The position numbers and the translations under genes are program-made. Positions 42,181 to 50,949 of a stretch of DNA of 64,000 nt are shown one piece after another. The DNA lies in NCBI RefSeq assembly GCF_022953055.1, contig NZ_JALJEJ010000012.1:1-64000 (forward strand), read 5' to 3'. Origin of the DNA: Mucilaginibacter straminoryzae (lineage in GTDB: Bacteria > Bacteroidota > Bacteroidia > Sphingobacteriales > Sphingobacteriaceae). Each line of letters opens with the position of its first letter. Position 1 is the stretch's first letter. The notes below the pieces were generated by a model. That model saw only the letters and a list, made by a program, of their open reading frames with translations, did no database searches and was not told the DNA's origin.

Positions 42181-42909
42181 TTAGTCGCGGCGGCTGTTCA
42201 GCAGCGATACATAATAAAGTAGGGAAGCAAGCGATGATAACGCAGCAACTACATAGGTCATGGCGGCCCACCACAAGGCATCTTTTGCCTGGCTATGCTC
42301 TTCACTGGTTTGCATTACGCTATAATTATTGTTGAGCCAGGCTAATGCCCTGCGGCTTGCATCAAACTCTACCGGTAGGGTAATAAAGCTAAAGATGGTA
42401 ACCAAAGCTAATGCCGCAACGCCGATCATCAGGATATAAGGGTTATTACTAAAAATCAGCAGCATCACACCGATCATCAAGGTCCATTGCACCAACCGGG
42501 AAGCAATACTGATGACGGGAACAATCGCAGTACGCAAGGTTAACCAGCTATAAGCTTTAGCATGTTGCACGGCGTGCCCGCATTCGTGGGCGGCTACGGC
42601 AGCCGCGGCAACACTGCGGCTGTAATAAACATCCGGGCTAAGGTTTACCGTGCGGTTTTCCGGGTTATAGTGGTCGGTCAGTTCGCCTTCTACAGAAATT
42701 ACCTGCACATCGTTGATATAATTATCGCGCAGCATCTTTTGCGCTACTTCCGCACCGGTCATGCCGGAAGAAAGCGGTATTTCGGCATAATGCTGAAACT
42801 TACTTTTGAAACGCATCTGCACTATCAGGCTCACCACGGCAATTACGATGGTGAGCAGCCAGGCAGACGGAATGCCAATATATGCGGTTATTAAGGTTAA
42901 ATCAGTCAT
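42181..42909 (-). CDS. YugP-type membrane zinc metallopeptidase
   Basis: A 242-residue protein with a membrane helix at the N-terminus and three toward the C-terminus. The zinc motif HECGH occurs in VAAHECGHAVQHAKAY, as in the YugP family. Fits the family in length and order. It may degrade membrane or envelope proteins; substrate unknown. Confidence 0.93.
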   Translation of the reverse strand: MTDLTLITAYIGIPSAWLLTIVIAVVSLIVQMRFKSKFQHYAEIPLSSGMTGAEVAQKMLRDNYINDVQVISVEGELTDHYNPENRTVNLSPDVYYSRSVAAAAVAAHECGHAVQHAKAYSWLTLRTAIVPVISIASRLVQWTLMIGVMLLIFSNNPYILMIGVAALALVTIFSFITLPVEFDASRRALAWLNNNYSVMQTSEEHSQAKDALWWAAMTYVVAALSSLASLLYYVSLLNSRRD

Positions 42910-43194
42910 AACAAATAGTTTGTGCAGTAATTAGTTCAAAAACTATTCCGTAGTAGCTTTGATGCATCGCCTGCGAAGCTACCAAAGCGCTTAGCTGTCA
43001 ATACTTCAGTGATGAGCTGTTAAAATGTCTTGATTGAATAACAGATCAAAAAAATTAAAAATCTTTGTAACAAACCTCAATCACCGTTATCTTAATACCG
43101 TTAAATAGCTAAGGTTCTACAAAAGCTATTACATTTTGTGAGGAGTCCGCACCTTAAGGGCTCTGTTAAAGCAAAAAATAATTCCAACAAAAAA

Positions 43195-45069
43195 ATGGCT
43201 GATTTAATTTTTAAGCTCTGGTGGGTGCTGCCCGTCGTTGCTGCGCTGCTGTTGTACAAATCTGTACTGCGCGTTTTCTTTGGTATGGTGATCGTTCCGG
43301 ATGACCGTATTGGTTTAGTCGTTAAAAAGTTTACCCTTTATGGGGATACGCGCCTGCCGGACGGCCGTATCATCGCTACAAAAGGCGAGGCCGGTATGCA
43401 GGCCAAGCCATTAGCGCCAGGACTATACTGGCGTATGTGGCCATGGCAATATGCTATTACCATGGAACCTTTTACCATTATTGAACAGGGGAACCTTGGA
43501 CTGGTAAAAGCAAAGGACGGTGCCCCGTTAGACACCGGCCGGGTGCTGGGCAGGCCGGTAGAGTGCGATAAGTTCCAGGATTCGCAGGCTTTTCTGGATA
43601 ATAACGGTCAAAAAGGTCCTCAGGCTGCCTTTTTAACGCCCGGTAGTTACCGGATCAATACCTTTTTATTCGATATCGTTAAAGTGCCGGTAACGCAGAT
43701 CAACGAAAACAAGGTAGGCATTATTACCACTTTGGATGGCGAACCTTTAGAGAAAGGAGAGATCGCAGGCGGCTCGGTAGCCGGTCACCGTAACTACCAG
43801 GACCCTATGGCCTTTATCCACGCAGGTGGTAAAAAGGGTTTGCAGGAAGACGTGATCCTGGCCGGTACTTATTACCTGAACCCGTGGTTTGTGATTGTGG
43901 AACAGGTGGACATGATGCACATCCCAATCGGTTACGTCGGCGTGGTGAACTCGTTCGTGGGGCCGGAAGGTACAGATACCAGCGGCGATAACTTTAAGCA
44001 TGGTAACATTGTGAAGAAAGGGCAGAAAGGCGTTTGGGAAGAACCGTTAGACCCCGGTAAGCACCCGGTAAACATTTACACCCACGGGGTTGAAGTGGTG
44101 CCGACCACCAACATTGTTTTGAACTGGGCCAACAGTAGGATGGAAGCGCACGAACTGGACAAGAACTTAAGCACGATCAGCGTTCGTTCATTCGATGGCT
44201 TTACCTTTAACCTGGATGTTTCGCAGATTATCCACATCCCGCGTAACGAAGCGCCAAAAGTAATTGCCCGTTTCGGTAAAATGCGCAACCTGGTATCGCA
44301 GGTGTTAGAACCTACCATTGCCAACTACTTCCGTAACGCAGCGCAAAAGAGCGATGTGATCGGTTTCTTAACTAACCGTTCGCAACGTCAGGACGATGCA
44401 AAAAGCCATATAAGCCAGGTATTGGCAGATTATAACGTAGTCGGCGTGGATACCCTGATCGGTGATATTGTTCCGCCGGAAGCGTTAATGAAAACCATGA
44501 CCGACCGTAAGCTGGCCGAGGAAGAACGCCATACCTGGGAGATTCAGAAAAGCGCCCAAATGGAACGTAAGGAATTCGAGAGTGCCAAAGCCGGTGCAGA
44601 TATGCAGCCCGAGATTGTGAAATCAACCCGCCAGGTAGAGATCAACACCCAAATGGCTGCTGCAAAGGTAGCCGCTGCCAAAGGTGACGCCGAGTCAAGG
44701 GTGATTAACGCGAAAGCTGATGCCGAAAACCGCACCATTAATGCCAAGGCAGATGCAGAAGCCAAAACCATTATTGCCAAAGCAGATGCTTCTGCTACAG
44801 AAGTAAATGGTAATGCCGAAGCCGGTAAAATTAAGGCGATAGGTTTGGCCGAGGCCGAAGTAACCAAACAGAAGACCGAGGCCATGGGTACAGAGCAGTA
44901 TGCCATTGTGCGTGTAGCAGAAGCGCTGGCCCAAAACAATATCAAGCTGGTGCCAGAGATATTGATCAATGGTAAAGACGGCGGAAACGGCGGCATTGTA
45001 GATGCGCTGATCGGTACCGAACTGTTTAAAAAACTACAACAGGAAAATACGCCTAAGAACGAAGCGTAA
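43195..45069 (+). CDS. SPFH/band-7 (flotillin-like) membrane protein
   Basis: A 624-residue protein from ATG 43195 (an upstream GTG would add an unlikely leader). One membrane helix at about 8-32. Residues 36-303 contain about four related modules of 60-75 residues, each with a GLV/GII strand, a DG turn and a proline-led GxY segment. Then comes the SPFH domain (about 300-480), and an Ala/Lys/Glu coiled coil with AKADAE-type repeats (about 500-580). Probably forms oligomers on the inner membrane. SPFH assignment is strong; the four modules are my reading. Confidence 0.88.
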   Translation: MADLIFKLWWVLPVVAALLLYKSVLRVFFGMVIVPDDRIGLVVKKFTLYGDTRLPDGRIIATKGEAGMQAKPLAPGLYWRMWPWQYAITMEPFTIIEQGNLGLVKAKDGAPLDTGRVLGRPVECDKFQDSQAFLDNNGQKGPQAAFLTPGSYRINTFLFDIVKVPVTQINENKVGIITTLDGEPLEKGEIAGGSVAGHRNYQDPMAFIHAGGKKGLQEDVILAGTYYLNPWFVIVEQVDMMHIPIGYVGVVNSFVGPEGTDTSGDNFKHGNIVKKGQKGVWEEPLDPGKHPVNIYTHGVEVVPTTNIVLNWANSRMEAHELDKNLSTISVRSFDGFTFNLDVSQIIHIPRNEAPKVIARFGKMRNLVSQVLEPTIANYFRNAAQKSDVIGFLTNRSQRQDDAKSHISQVLADYNVVGVDTLIGDIVPPEALMKTMTDRKLAEEERHTWEIQKSAQMERKEFESAKAGADMQPEIVKSTRQVEINTQMAAAKVAAAKGDAESRVINAKADAENRTINAKADAEAKTIIAKADASATEVNGNAEAGKIKAIGLAEAEVTKQKTEAMGTEQYAIVRVAEALAQNNIKLVPEILINGKDGGNGGIVDALIGTELFKKLQQENTPKNEA

Positions 45070-45082
45070 CCGATACTTTTTT

Positions 45083-45130
45083 AATTCTTATGGCAACCGT
45101 TATAGCTGCCATAAGAATTTTTCTTTTTAT
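45083..45130 (+). terminator. rho-independent terminator after the SPFH gene
   Basis: A 13-bp perfect stem AATTCTTATGGCA with its complement, an 11-nt loop and TTTTTCTTTTTAT. Confidence 0.85.
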
Positions 45131-45249
45131 ACCCCTTTCTAAGCTTCTTATAGCCGGTACCGGCCTTACGCTTTAAATTCTAATCCAATTCTAATTTGAC
45201 TTTGGTAATTAAAATTTATCCAATGCGTATGATGTTAAACAATAAATCT

Positions 45250-46296
45250 ATGAAGAAGCTACTGAAAACAGGCTTAATAGCCTTGGTGATATTATTAGTT
45301 AAGGCAAATGTATTTGCGCAGATAAGTGTAGGGATTAGTATTTCTGCCCATGTTGCGCCGCCACCCTTGCCGGTTTATGCCCAGCCGCCCTGCCCGGTTG
45401 ATGGTTACTTATGGGTACCCGGTTACTGGGCTTGGAGCGACGATATCCAGGATTATTATTGGGTGCCGGGTGTCTGGATGGCTCCTCCGCGGCCAGGATT
45501 ATTATGGACGCCCGCTTACTGGGGATATACCGGCGGCGTATATGGGTTCCACGCCGGGTACTGGGGCATACACGTAGGTTTTTATGGCGGCATTAACTAC
45601 GGTTACGGCTATTGTGGAACCGGTTTTGTTGGTGGTGGATGGTCTGGCGATCACTTCCGTTACAACACCGCTGTGGTTAACGTTAATAAAACGGTGATAC
45701 ACAATACCTATATTGATGAAAGCGTGAACGTGCACAATACGGTGGTAAATAACAACCGGGTGAGCTTTAACGGCGGACAGGGTGGCGTACAAGCGCAACC
45801 ACGTGCCGAAGAGCTGGCCGCTATGCGAGAACAGCATGTACAGGCTACTGCCCAACAAAGCCAGCATGAGCAGCATGCCATGCAAGACCGCAGTCAGTTT
45901 TTTAAGAACAACGGAGGCCGGCCAGAGCGGGCAGCGGTGAATAAGGTTGGCGGGGCGCAGGTAAGGGCCGCTAATTATGCCCCGGGCGATCAGCACGGGT
46001 TCAGGCAACCGGCGGATAGGGGCGCAAATCCAGCGGGTAATAATGCGATGGATTACAATCACAGGGACAATCAGCTGCAAAGACCGGACGGTAATCATAA
46101 CATGGCAAATCAGCCGCAACCGGATAACCGTACCAACGCGGCTTATACACCCGGTAACCACGTGCTGCCAAACCGAAACTATGCCATGCAGCAACAACAT
46201 ATGCACAGTATGCCGCAGCCACATGTGCAAGCACCGCATAGTATGCCGCACAACATGCCAAGGCCGCCGCAAATGCACGCCGGACGGCACCACTAA
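45250..46296 (+). CDS. YXWGXW-repeat exported protein with His/Gln/Asn-rich tail
   Basis: About 348 residues from ATG 45250 (earlier in-frame starts lack a good signal). A signal peptide (ending NVFAQ) is followed by a tryptophan-tyrosine-glycine repeat region (GYWAW, YYWVPGVW, LLWTPAYWGY, GYGYCG), the YXWGXW-type pattern of Bacteroidota surface proteins. The last 130 residues are rich in Asn, Gln, His and Met. The tail could bind metals. Function unknown; export by Sec is likely. Confidence 0.82.
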   Translation: MKKLLKTGLIALVILLVKANVFAQISVGISISAHVAPPPLPVYAQPPCPVDGYLWVPGYWAWSDDIQDYYWVPGVWMAPPRPGLLWTPAYWGYTGGVYGFHAGYWGIHVGFYGGINYGYGYCGTGFVGGGWSGDHFRYNTAVVNVNKTVIHNTYIDESVNVHNTVVNNNRVSFNGGQGGVQAQPRAEELAAMREQHVQATAQQSQHEQHAMQDRSQFFKNNGGRPERAAVNKVGGAQVRAANYAPGDQHGFRQPADRGANPAGNNAMDYNHRDNQLQRPDGNHNMANQPQPDNRTNAAYTPGNHVLPNRNYAMQQQHMHSMPQPHVQAPHSMPHNMPRPPQMHAGRHH

Positions 46297-46308
46297 ATAT
46301 TCTTTTCG

Positions 46309-46334
46309 AGCCCGGTATTGCCGGGCTTTTTTTT
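46309..46334 (+). terminator. rho-independent terminator
   Basis: A 7-bp stem AGCCCGG/CCGGGCT with loop TATTG and TTTTTTTT, just after the YXWGXW-type gene. Confidence 0.92.
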
Positions 46335-46390
46335 GTTCATCAAACTATCAGGGAACCGGTAGAACGATATAAGCTCGAGAAGTGCGATTC

Positions 46391-46420
46391 CTTCCTCCCC
46401 CTTCTCCGGGGAGGGGGAAG
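46391..46420. repeat. C/G-rich palindromic repeat
   Basis: CTTCCTCCCCCTTC followed by GGGGAGGGGGAAG forms a hairpin of the same type as those at 8459 and 50593. Confidence 0.5.
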
Positions 46421-46474
46421 AGGGAAATTAAACAACTGTTGAACAAATTACAGTAAACGCTTATTTTCGGTGCG

Positions 46475-47419
46475 ATGGCTTCTGAAACAACTTTCACCCG
46501 TACCCGAATTGCACCCACACCCAGCGGATTTCTGCATGTAGGTAATGTACTGTCGTTTGCGGTTACAGCGGCTTTAGCAGAGCAGTATGGCGCGAAAATA
46601 TTATTGCGCATCGACGACCTGGATCAGGCAAGGGTGAATCCTGCTTTTGTTCAGGATATTTTTGATACCCTTAACTTTCTGGAAATTCCATGGCACGAAG
46701 GGCCAAAGGGTTATGCTGATTATCAGGAAAACTGGTCGCAGTTGCACCGGATGGAGCATTATAAAAAGCTGCTGGAGCAGTTGAGGCAGCAGCAATTGGT
46801 TTTTGCATGCACCTGTTCAAGGGCTGATATCAAGCGGTTTAGCAATGATGAAACTTATCCCGGAACCTGTCTTATTCAGCACAAAGACCTTAACACTCCT
46901 GAAAGCAGTTGGCGGTTAAAAACTGTTAAAGATGCTACGGTGGCAGTTAAAGGGTTGAAAGCAATAACAACAGAACGCCTGCCGGCTTCAATGCAAAACT
47001 TTGTTGTCAGGAAGAAAGATAGCTTCCCGGCCTATCAGCTTAGTTCTCTTGCTGACGATATTTTTTTCGGGGTCGACCTGATCGTGCGTGGGCAGGACCT
47101 CCGGGATTCTACCTTAGCCCAACTCCACCTGGCGCAATCGCTCGGTTTACAATCATTTCTTGATACTGCCTTTTATCATCATCCGCTGATCAAAGGCAAT
47201 AACGGGTTGAAACTCTCTAAATCTGCCGGGGATACTTCCATACAGGCACTTCGTAAGCAAGGGAAAACGCCTGCTGATATTTTTTCAATGATTGCCGGTA
47301 TGCTTGGGCATGATGAGGGAATAAAAAATTGGCGCGAGTTAGGGCAATTACTGCTATCGTATCCGATTGAAAATTTATTAGCTATTGAAAGAAGTAACCA
47401 AAGAAAACCTGGTCGTTAG
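46475..47419 (+). CDS. gluQ: glutamyl-Q tRNA(Asp) synthetase-like protein
   Basis: A 314-residue truncated glutamyl-tRNA synthetase paralogue without an anticodon-binding domain. HIGH-type motif PTPSGFLHVGN, KMSKS-type motif LKLSKSAG, and the zinc pattern CTC...YPGTC that marks GluQ-RS. It would attach glutamate to queuosine 34 of tRNA-Asp. No queuosine-synthesis genes are nearby. The C-terminus has no extension beyond the catalytic core. Confidence 0.9.
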   Translation: MASETTFTRTRIAPTPSGFLHVGNVLSFAVTAALAEQYGAKILLRIDDLDQARVNPAFVQDIFDTLNFLEIPWHEGPKGYADYQENWSQLHRMEHYKKLLEQLRQQQLVFACTCSRADIKRFSNDETYPGTCLIQHKDLNTPESSWRLKTVKDATVAVKGLKAITTERLPASMQNFVVRKKDSFPAYQLSSLADDIFFGVDLIVRGQDLRDSTLAQLHLAQSLGLQSFLDTAFYHHPLIKGNNGLKLSKSAGDTSIQALRKQGKTPADIFSMIAGMLGHDEGIKNWRELGQLLLSYPIENLLAIERSNQRKPGR

Positions 47420-47444
47420 CACATCTTTAGGTTTGCTTAAGTAC

Positions 47445-47473
47445 AGATTCTTCACTATGTTCAGAATGACAAC
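47445..47473 (-). repeat. 29-bp dispersed repeat half
   Basis: Reverse complement of 23012-23040 with one mismatch over 29 bases. It ends in GACAAC and is followed by a T-run, so it could also work as half of a terminator-like structure. Confidence 0.7.
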
Positions 47474-47664
47474 ATTTTTTTGAAGAACTGGAGTGTAGGT
47501 TTCCTGATCCTATCTGCTAACGGTCGGGAGGGCTTAAATTCCCTTTTTTGGAGGGGGTTAGGGAGAGGTACTGCGCTGTATGCGACACCTAAGAGTAGTG
47601 ACGCCACTTCGTCATTGAGTTTCTATCTTCTACAAATCATATATAATCGAGCGGAGGACTAAAC

Positions 47665-47836
47665 GTCAAAACGTGCGGGCCGGTCCAACGGACTCCCTCG
47701 GAGAAGTATGGCGTGAATGCCATTTTAGCTTTTGGCGAGCAAAGCGAGGTTACTCAAAAGCGTTTAAAATGGCAGGGCGGGCCGAAGCGTCGTTTTGACT
47801 TGACTTTTGGTTACTTTTTGTCTAAGAAAAAGTAAC
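47665..47836 (+). repeat. large nested hairpin repeat element
   Basis: Outer arms GTCAAAACG (47665) and CGTTTTGAC (47791) enclose a second inverted pair, TGCCATTTTAGCTTTTG at 47718 and its near-complement at 47755-47774. It is followed by a 10-bp hairpin GTTACTTTTT/AAAAAGTAAC at 47810-47836. I found only one full copy in this window, but the end hairpin resembles that at 8773. Confidence 0.55.
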
Positions 47837-47973
47837 TAAGCCTTAAAAAGCTATGAGCAGATTAACTTTAGTGTCTTTATTTACTTATTAATACGGGCAC
47901 CAATATTCCTCAACTTTTTAATTCCAAGTTCCGGCCCTAATCATATTTTTAAAAACACGAACTTTGTACTCGT

Positions 47974-48405
47974 ATGAACCCTACCTCTCTTACGCTACAC
48001 ATTGCCGATCTTTCGGATCTGCCTAACGCAGCAGATAAACTGTTAGAATTTGCAGCCGATGCGCGCGTTTTTCTGTTTTATGGCGAAATGGGCGCCGGTA
48101 AAACCACTTTCACCAAAGCCATTTGTGAAAGGTTAAGCGTTACCGAGCCGGTAAGCAGCCCCACGTTTTCAATCATCAACGAATATAAAGGCACTACAGG
48201 CAGTATCTTTCATTTTGATTTTTACCGGTTGAAGAACCAGAGCGAAGCGCTGGACATGGGCTACGAAGAGTATTTCTACTCCGGCAACTACTGCCTGATC
48301 GAATGGCCCGAAAAAATACCCGACCTGCTGCCAGAACATTACGTAAAAGTAAGTATCCGCGCGTTGAGCCCCACCAGCCGCGAAATAATTGCCGAACATA
48401 TTTAA
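47974..48405 (+). CDS. tsaE: tRNA threonylcarbamoyladenosine biosynthesis ATPase
   Basis: A 143-residue P-loop ATPase of the TsaBDE complex, which makes t6A37 in tRNA. Walker A FYGEMGAGKTTFTK at about 37-48, SSPTFSIINEY and FHFDFYRL are diagnostic. It lies 38 bp upstream of ald. Confidence 0.96.
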   Translation: MNPTSLTLHIADLSDLPNAADKLLEFAADARVFLFYGEMGAGKTTFTKAICERLSVTEPVSSPTFSIINEYKGTTGSIFHFDFYRLKNQSEALDMGYEEYFYSGNYCLIEWPEKIPDLLPEHYVKVSIRALSPTSREIIAEHI

Positions 48406-48443
48406 ATTTTGACTAACTTCATCGACCGAGGAAATTACAGCGC

Positions 48444-49673
48444 ATGAGTTCAGGGTTATACAGCGGGTTTTCTGATGTGGCTAAACAAGCCATGATGCAA
48501 CCCCAGGAATCGATGCTTGAGGTTAAAAGCAGAAAGAACAAACTTTATATTGGCATACCAAAAGAGGTTTCCTTCCAGGAAAACCGCATCGCCTTAACGC
48601 CCTTGTCTGTAGCCCTGCTGGTGAACAACGGGCACGATGTGATACTGGAAAGTAACGCCGGCCAGTCTGCCAACTTCTCTGATAAAGATTACAGCGATCA
48701 GGGCGCGCAGATTGTCTACGACCCAAAACAGGTTTACGAGTCTTCTGATATTATCATCAAAATCGGTCCGCCGACGCTTCGCGAGATCGATCTGATGAAG
48801 CCGGGACAGATCCTCTTCTCCACCCTGCAGCTTTCTACCCTGAAACAGGAATGCCTGCAGGCCATGCTGAATAAAAAGATCACGGCGCTTTCTTTTGAGC
48901 ACCTGCGTGATGAAGGCGGTTCTTTGACCGTCATCCGCGCTATGAGCGAGATTGTCGGCGCGACTTCTATTCTTATCGCCGCAGAATACCTGAGCAACGT
49001 TTTTGCCGGAAAGGGCTTGATGTTAGGCGGAATCACCGGTGTACCACCGACAGAAATTGTCATCCTCGGGGCCGGAACCGTAGGCGAATATGCCGCACGT
49101 ACCGCCATTTCACTTGGTGCCGAAGTAAAAGTTTTCGATCCATCCATATACAAATTACGCCGCTTACAAAACAACATCGGTACCCGCATTTTTACTTCTG
49201 TAGTGCAGCCTATTGTGTTGGAAAAGGCCATTACCACCTGCGATGTAGCCATTGGCGCCATGCGGGCAGATGACGGTCGAAGCCCCTGTATTATCAGCGA
49301 AGCTACGGTTAGCCGCATGAAGCCAAACTCGGTAATTATCGATGTCAGCATCGATCAGGGCGGTTGTTTCGAAACATCAGAGGTTACTAACCATACTCAT
49401 CCGGTGTTCCGCAAGTATGATGTAATTCACTACTGCGTGCCGAATATCGCTTCGCGCGTAGCGCGTACAGCCACGTATGCCCTGACCAACATCTTTACCC
49501 CGATTTTGCTGGACATCGGCGAACATGGCGGACTGAAGAATGTGATCTGGGAAAAAGCCGGTGTACGGAATGCGGTGTACATTTACCAGGGTAACCTGAC
49601 CAATAAGCACATGGGTGAACGCTTTAATATCCAGAGTAAAGATTTAGACCTGCTCATCGTTTCAAACCGGTAA
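48444..49673 (+). CDS. ald: alanine dehydrogenase
   Basis: A 409-residue NAD-dependent enzyme converting L-alanine to pyruvate and ammonia. IGIPKEVSFQENRIALTP at the start is the AlaDh/PNT N-terminal domain, and VVILGAGTVGEYAARTAISLGAEVKVFD is the NAD site. An extra 30-residue N-terminal stretch precedes the domain. Lies directly downstream of tsaE, 1 bp before the D-Ala-D-Ala dipeptidase gene. Confidence 0.93.
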   Translation: MSSGLYSGFSDVAKQAMMQPQESMLEVKSRKNKLYIGIPKEVSFQENRIALTPLSVALLVNNGHDVILESNAGQSANFSDKDYSDQGAQIVYDPKQVYESSDIIIKIGPPTLREIDLMKPGQILFSTLQLSTLKQECLQAMLNKKITALSFEHLRDEGGSLTVIRAMSEIVGATSILIAAEYLSNVFAGKGLMLGGITGVPPTEIVILGAGTVGEYAARTAISLGAEVKVFDPSIYKLRRLQNNIGTRIFTSVVQPIVLEKAITTCDVAIGAMRADDGRSPCIISEATVSRMKPNSVIIDVSIDQGGCFETSEVTNHTHPVFRKYDVIHYCVPNIASRVARTATYALTNIFTPILLDIGEHGGLKNVIWEKAGVRNAVYIYQGNLTNKHMGERFNIQSKDLDLLIVSNR

Positions 49674-49674
49674 A

Positions 49675-50355
49675 ATGTCGCGACTGCCACTGCTCTTTTC
49701 CTTTGTTTTACTTGCCTTTAATGCGTTGGCGCAAAGGCCTGATTACAGCAAACAGTTAGGTGTGCAGCGGTTGAAGGACTATGAAAAAGCAGTAAAAGAG
49801 CATCCTGAAAAACTGATGGTTCAGGTACGCACGGCTGAATCCGGAATTATCCTTGATCTGCGCTATGCCACGCCTTACAACTTTATGCAGCAGGTAATGT
49901 ACAAACAGGCGAAGGCTTATGTAAGGTTGCCGGTTTACAAAGCATTGGTGGATATAGAACAGGAGTTGAAAACCAAGGGGGTTGGGCTGAAAATATTTGA
50001 TGCTTATCGTCCATACAGTGTAACGGTTGATTTTTGGGAAACATCGCCCGATACCGGTTTTGTTGCAGACCCGCGTACCGGCTCTAAACATAACCGCGGC
50101 TGCGCGGTGGATCTAACGCTGATAGAGCTCAAATCCGGCGCTGAACTAATGATGCCAACCGGTTTTGACAGCTTTAGTAAAATGGCCGCGTCTGATTATG
50201 CCAATCTTCCGCCCGAAGCGCTTAAAAACCGCCTGTTGTTAAAGACCGTGATGGAAGCCCATGGATTTAAACAGCTCAAAACAGAGTGGTGGCATTTCGA
50301 CTTTGACGGCTGGCAGGATTATGAACTGCTGGATGTGCCCTTTGATAAATTTTAG
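49675..50355 (+). CDS. exported M15-family D-Ala-D-Ala dipeptidase
   Basis: A 226-residue VanX/DdpX-like protein. Signal peptide about 1-20 (ending ALAQ). The zinc site is complete: SKHNRGCAVDLT (His and Asp) and EWWHFDF (catalytic Glu, third His). It should cleave D-Ala-D-Ala in the periplasm, feeding amino-acid recycling; the adjacent ald would handle alanine only after epimerisation. No van-type resistance genes are nearby, so recycling or turnover is more likely than resistance. Confidence 0.92.
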   Translation: MSRLPLLFSFVLLAFNALAQRPDYSKQLGVQRLKDYEKAVKEHPEKLMVQVRTAESGIILDLRYATPYNFMQQVMYKQAKAYVRLPVYKALVDIEQELKTKGVGLKIFDAYRPYSVTVDFWETSPDTGFVADPRTGSKHNRGCAVDLTLIELKSGAELMMPTGFDSFSKMAASDYANLPPEALKNRLLLKTVMEAHGFKQLKTEWWHFDFDGWQDYELLDVPFDKF

Positions 50356-50445
50356 CTTTAGAAAGCAAGAATGAGAGTTCAGCTCCACCTGAACGGTGAA
50401 GCCCTTATAAGCACCTAAAAATAAACACTGAGAATAATTCATTTT

Positions 50446-50533
50446 CTTGCGCGCGTTTGCAACGCGTGCAAGAGAAAAAAGCGATTCAATCGCTTAGAAA
50501 AAGTTAAGCACTGGTTACAAACCAGCGCAAGGA
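50446..50533 (+). repeat. cloverleaf-type composite repeat, copy B
   Basis: Three hairpins in a row: 50446-50472 (12 bp, CTTGCGCGCGTT with AACGCGTGCAAG, one wobble), 50479-50495 (8 bp, AAGCGATT/AATCGCTT) and 50508-50528 (9 bp, GCACTGGTT with AACCAGCGC, one mismatch). The ends CTTGCGC and GCGCAAG are also complementary, so a closed cloverleaf is possible. It is the better-kept copy of the sequence at 19516-19603. Confidence 0.75.
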
Positions 50534-50543
50534 GCAAAAATTA

Positions 50544-50723
50544 TAGTGATGAACCTAACGTAACCATTTTAATCTGTCGCATCCAGCGCAGGACTTCTCC
50601 CTAACCCTCTCTCCAAAGGAGAGGGAACAAAAGTCCTCCCTGTTGGGGAGGATTTAGGTGGGGCTACACTGCGGTGCCAGCGACGAGGTTTCTTTGGCCA
50701 CTTTCTTTTAACGGCTAAAAGAA
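50544..50723 (+). repeat. second copy of the 8654-type dispersed repeat, interrupted
   Basis: Shares the three blocks listed for 8654-8805. A C/G-rich hairpin segment (50593-50665) occupies the place of the inner segment. The final hairpin (about 50698-50730) has lost perfect pairing. Confidence 0.65.
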
Positions 50724-50949
50724 CTTAGCGCAGCGATCTCATGAACACAAAGAAATGAACACGTGTGAATAAAGTAGCTTCACTAACGCTCATAACTTAA
50801 ACCTTGCCGGAGAGGATTATTCGCTGTGTTTATTTTTAGGTGCTTATGAGGGCTTCGCCGTTTAGGTGGGGCTTACACAATTACCCCTTCTTAAAATCTT
50901 TATGGCCGCTTTTTTGTTAAAGATGTGCAGACCAAGCGCTGATTGGATT

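Larger units (their letters stand above)
47420..47973. other. repeat-rich intergenic region
   Basis: About 550 bp without a gene. It holds an inverted half of the 23012 repeat (47445-47473), a C/G-rich hairpin relative (47524-47571) and a large nested hairpin element (47665-47836). The 60-codon frame at 47480 has no supporting signals. Confidence 0.6.
50381..50873. mobile_element. inverted-repeat-bounded composite element (MITE-like?)
   Basis: The left end (50381-50428) and right end (50826-50873) are inverted repeats of 48 bp with four mismatches. They include the 18-bp perfect core GCACCTAAAAATAAACAC. Between lie the cloverleaf repeat (50446-50533), the 50544-50723 copy of the 8654 repeat, and C/G-rich hairpins (50593-50665). 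No transposase gene and no clear target-site duplication are visible, so mobility is inferred. Confidence 0.4.
50356..50949. other. repeat island between the dipeptidase and YihY genes
   Basis: Almost 600 bp of non-coding DNA made of nested repeats bounded by 48-bp inverted repeats (50381-50428 and 50826-50873). No gene is seen. The far end lies just before the yihY-like start. Confidence 0.7.

Noticed and set aside
45502..46293. 263-codon minus-strand frame opposite the YXWGXW-type gene
   Set aside because: Composition is driven by repeats of the plus-strand gene (Ile/Val/His-rich, no motifs), and it lacks a promoter or terminator. It is a shadow.
47480..47662. 60-codon frame downstream of gluQ
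   Set aside because: Falls in a C/G-rich repeat region with no promoter, terminator or motif support.
50446..50533. tRNA gene at the cloverleaf repeat
   Set aside because: Shape resembles a cloverleaf, but T-loop, D-loop and anticodon-arm consensus bases are absent, and loops are only 1-3 nt.
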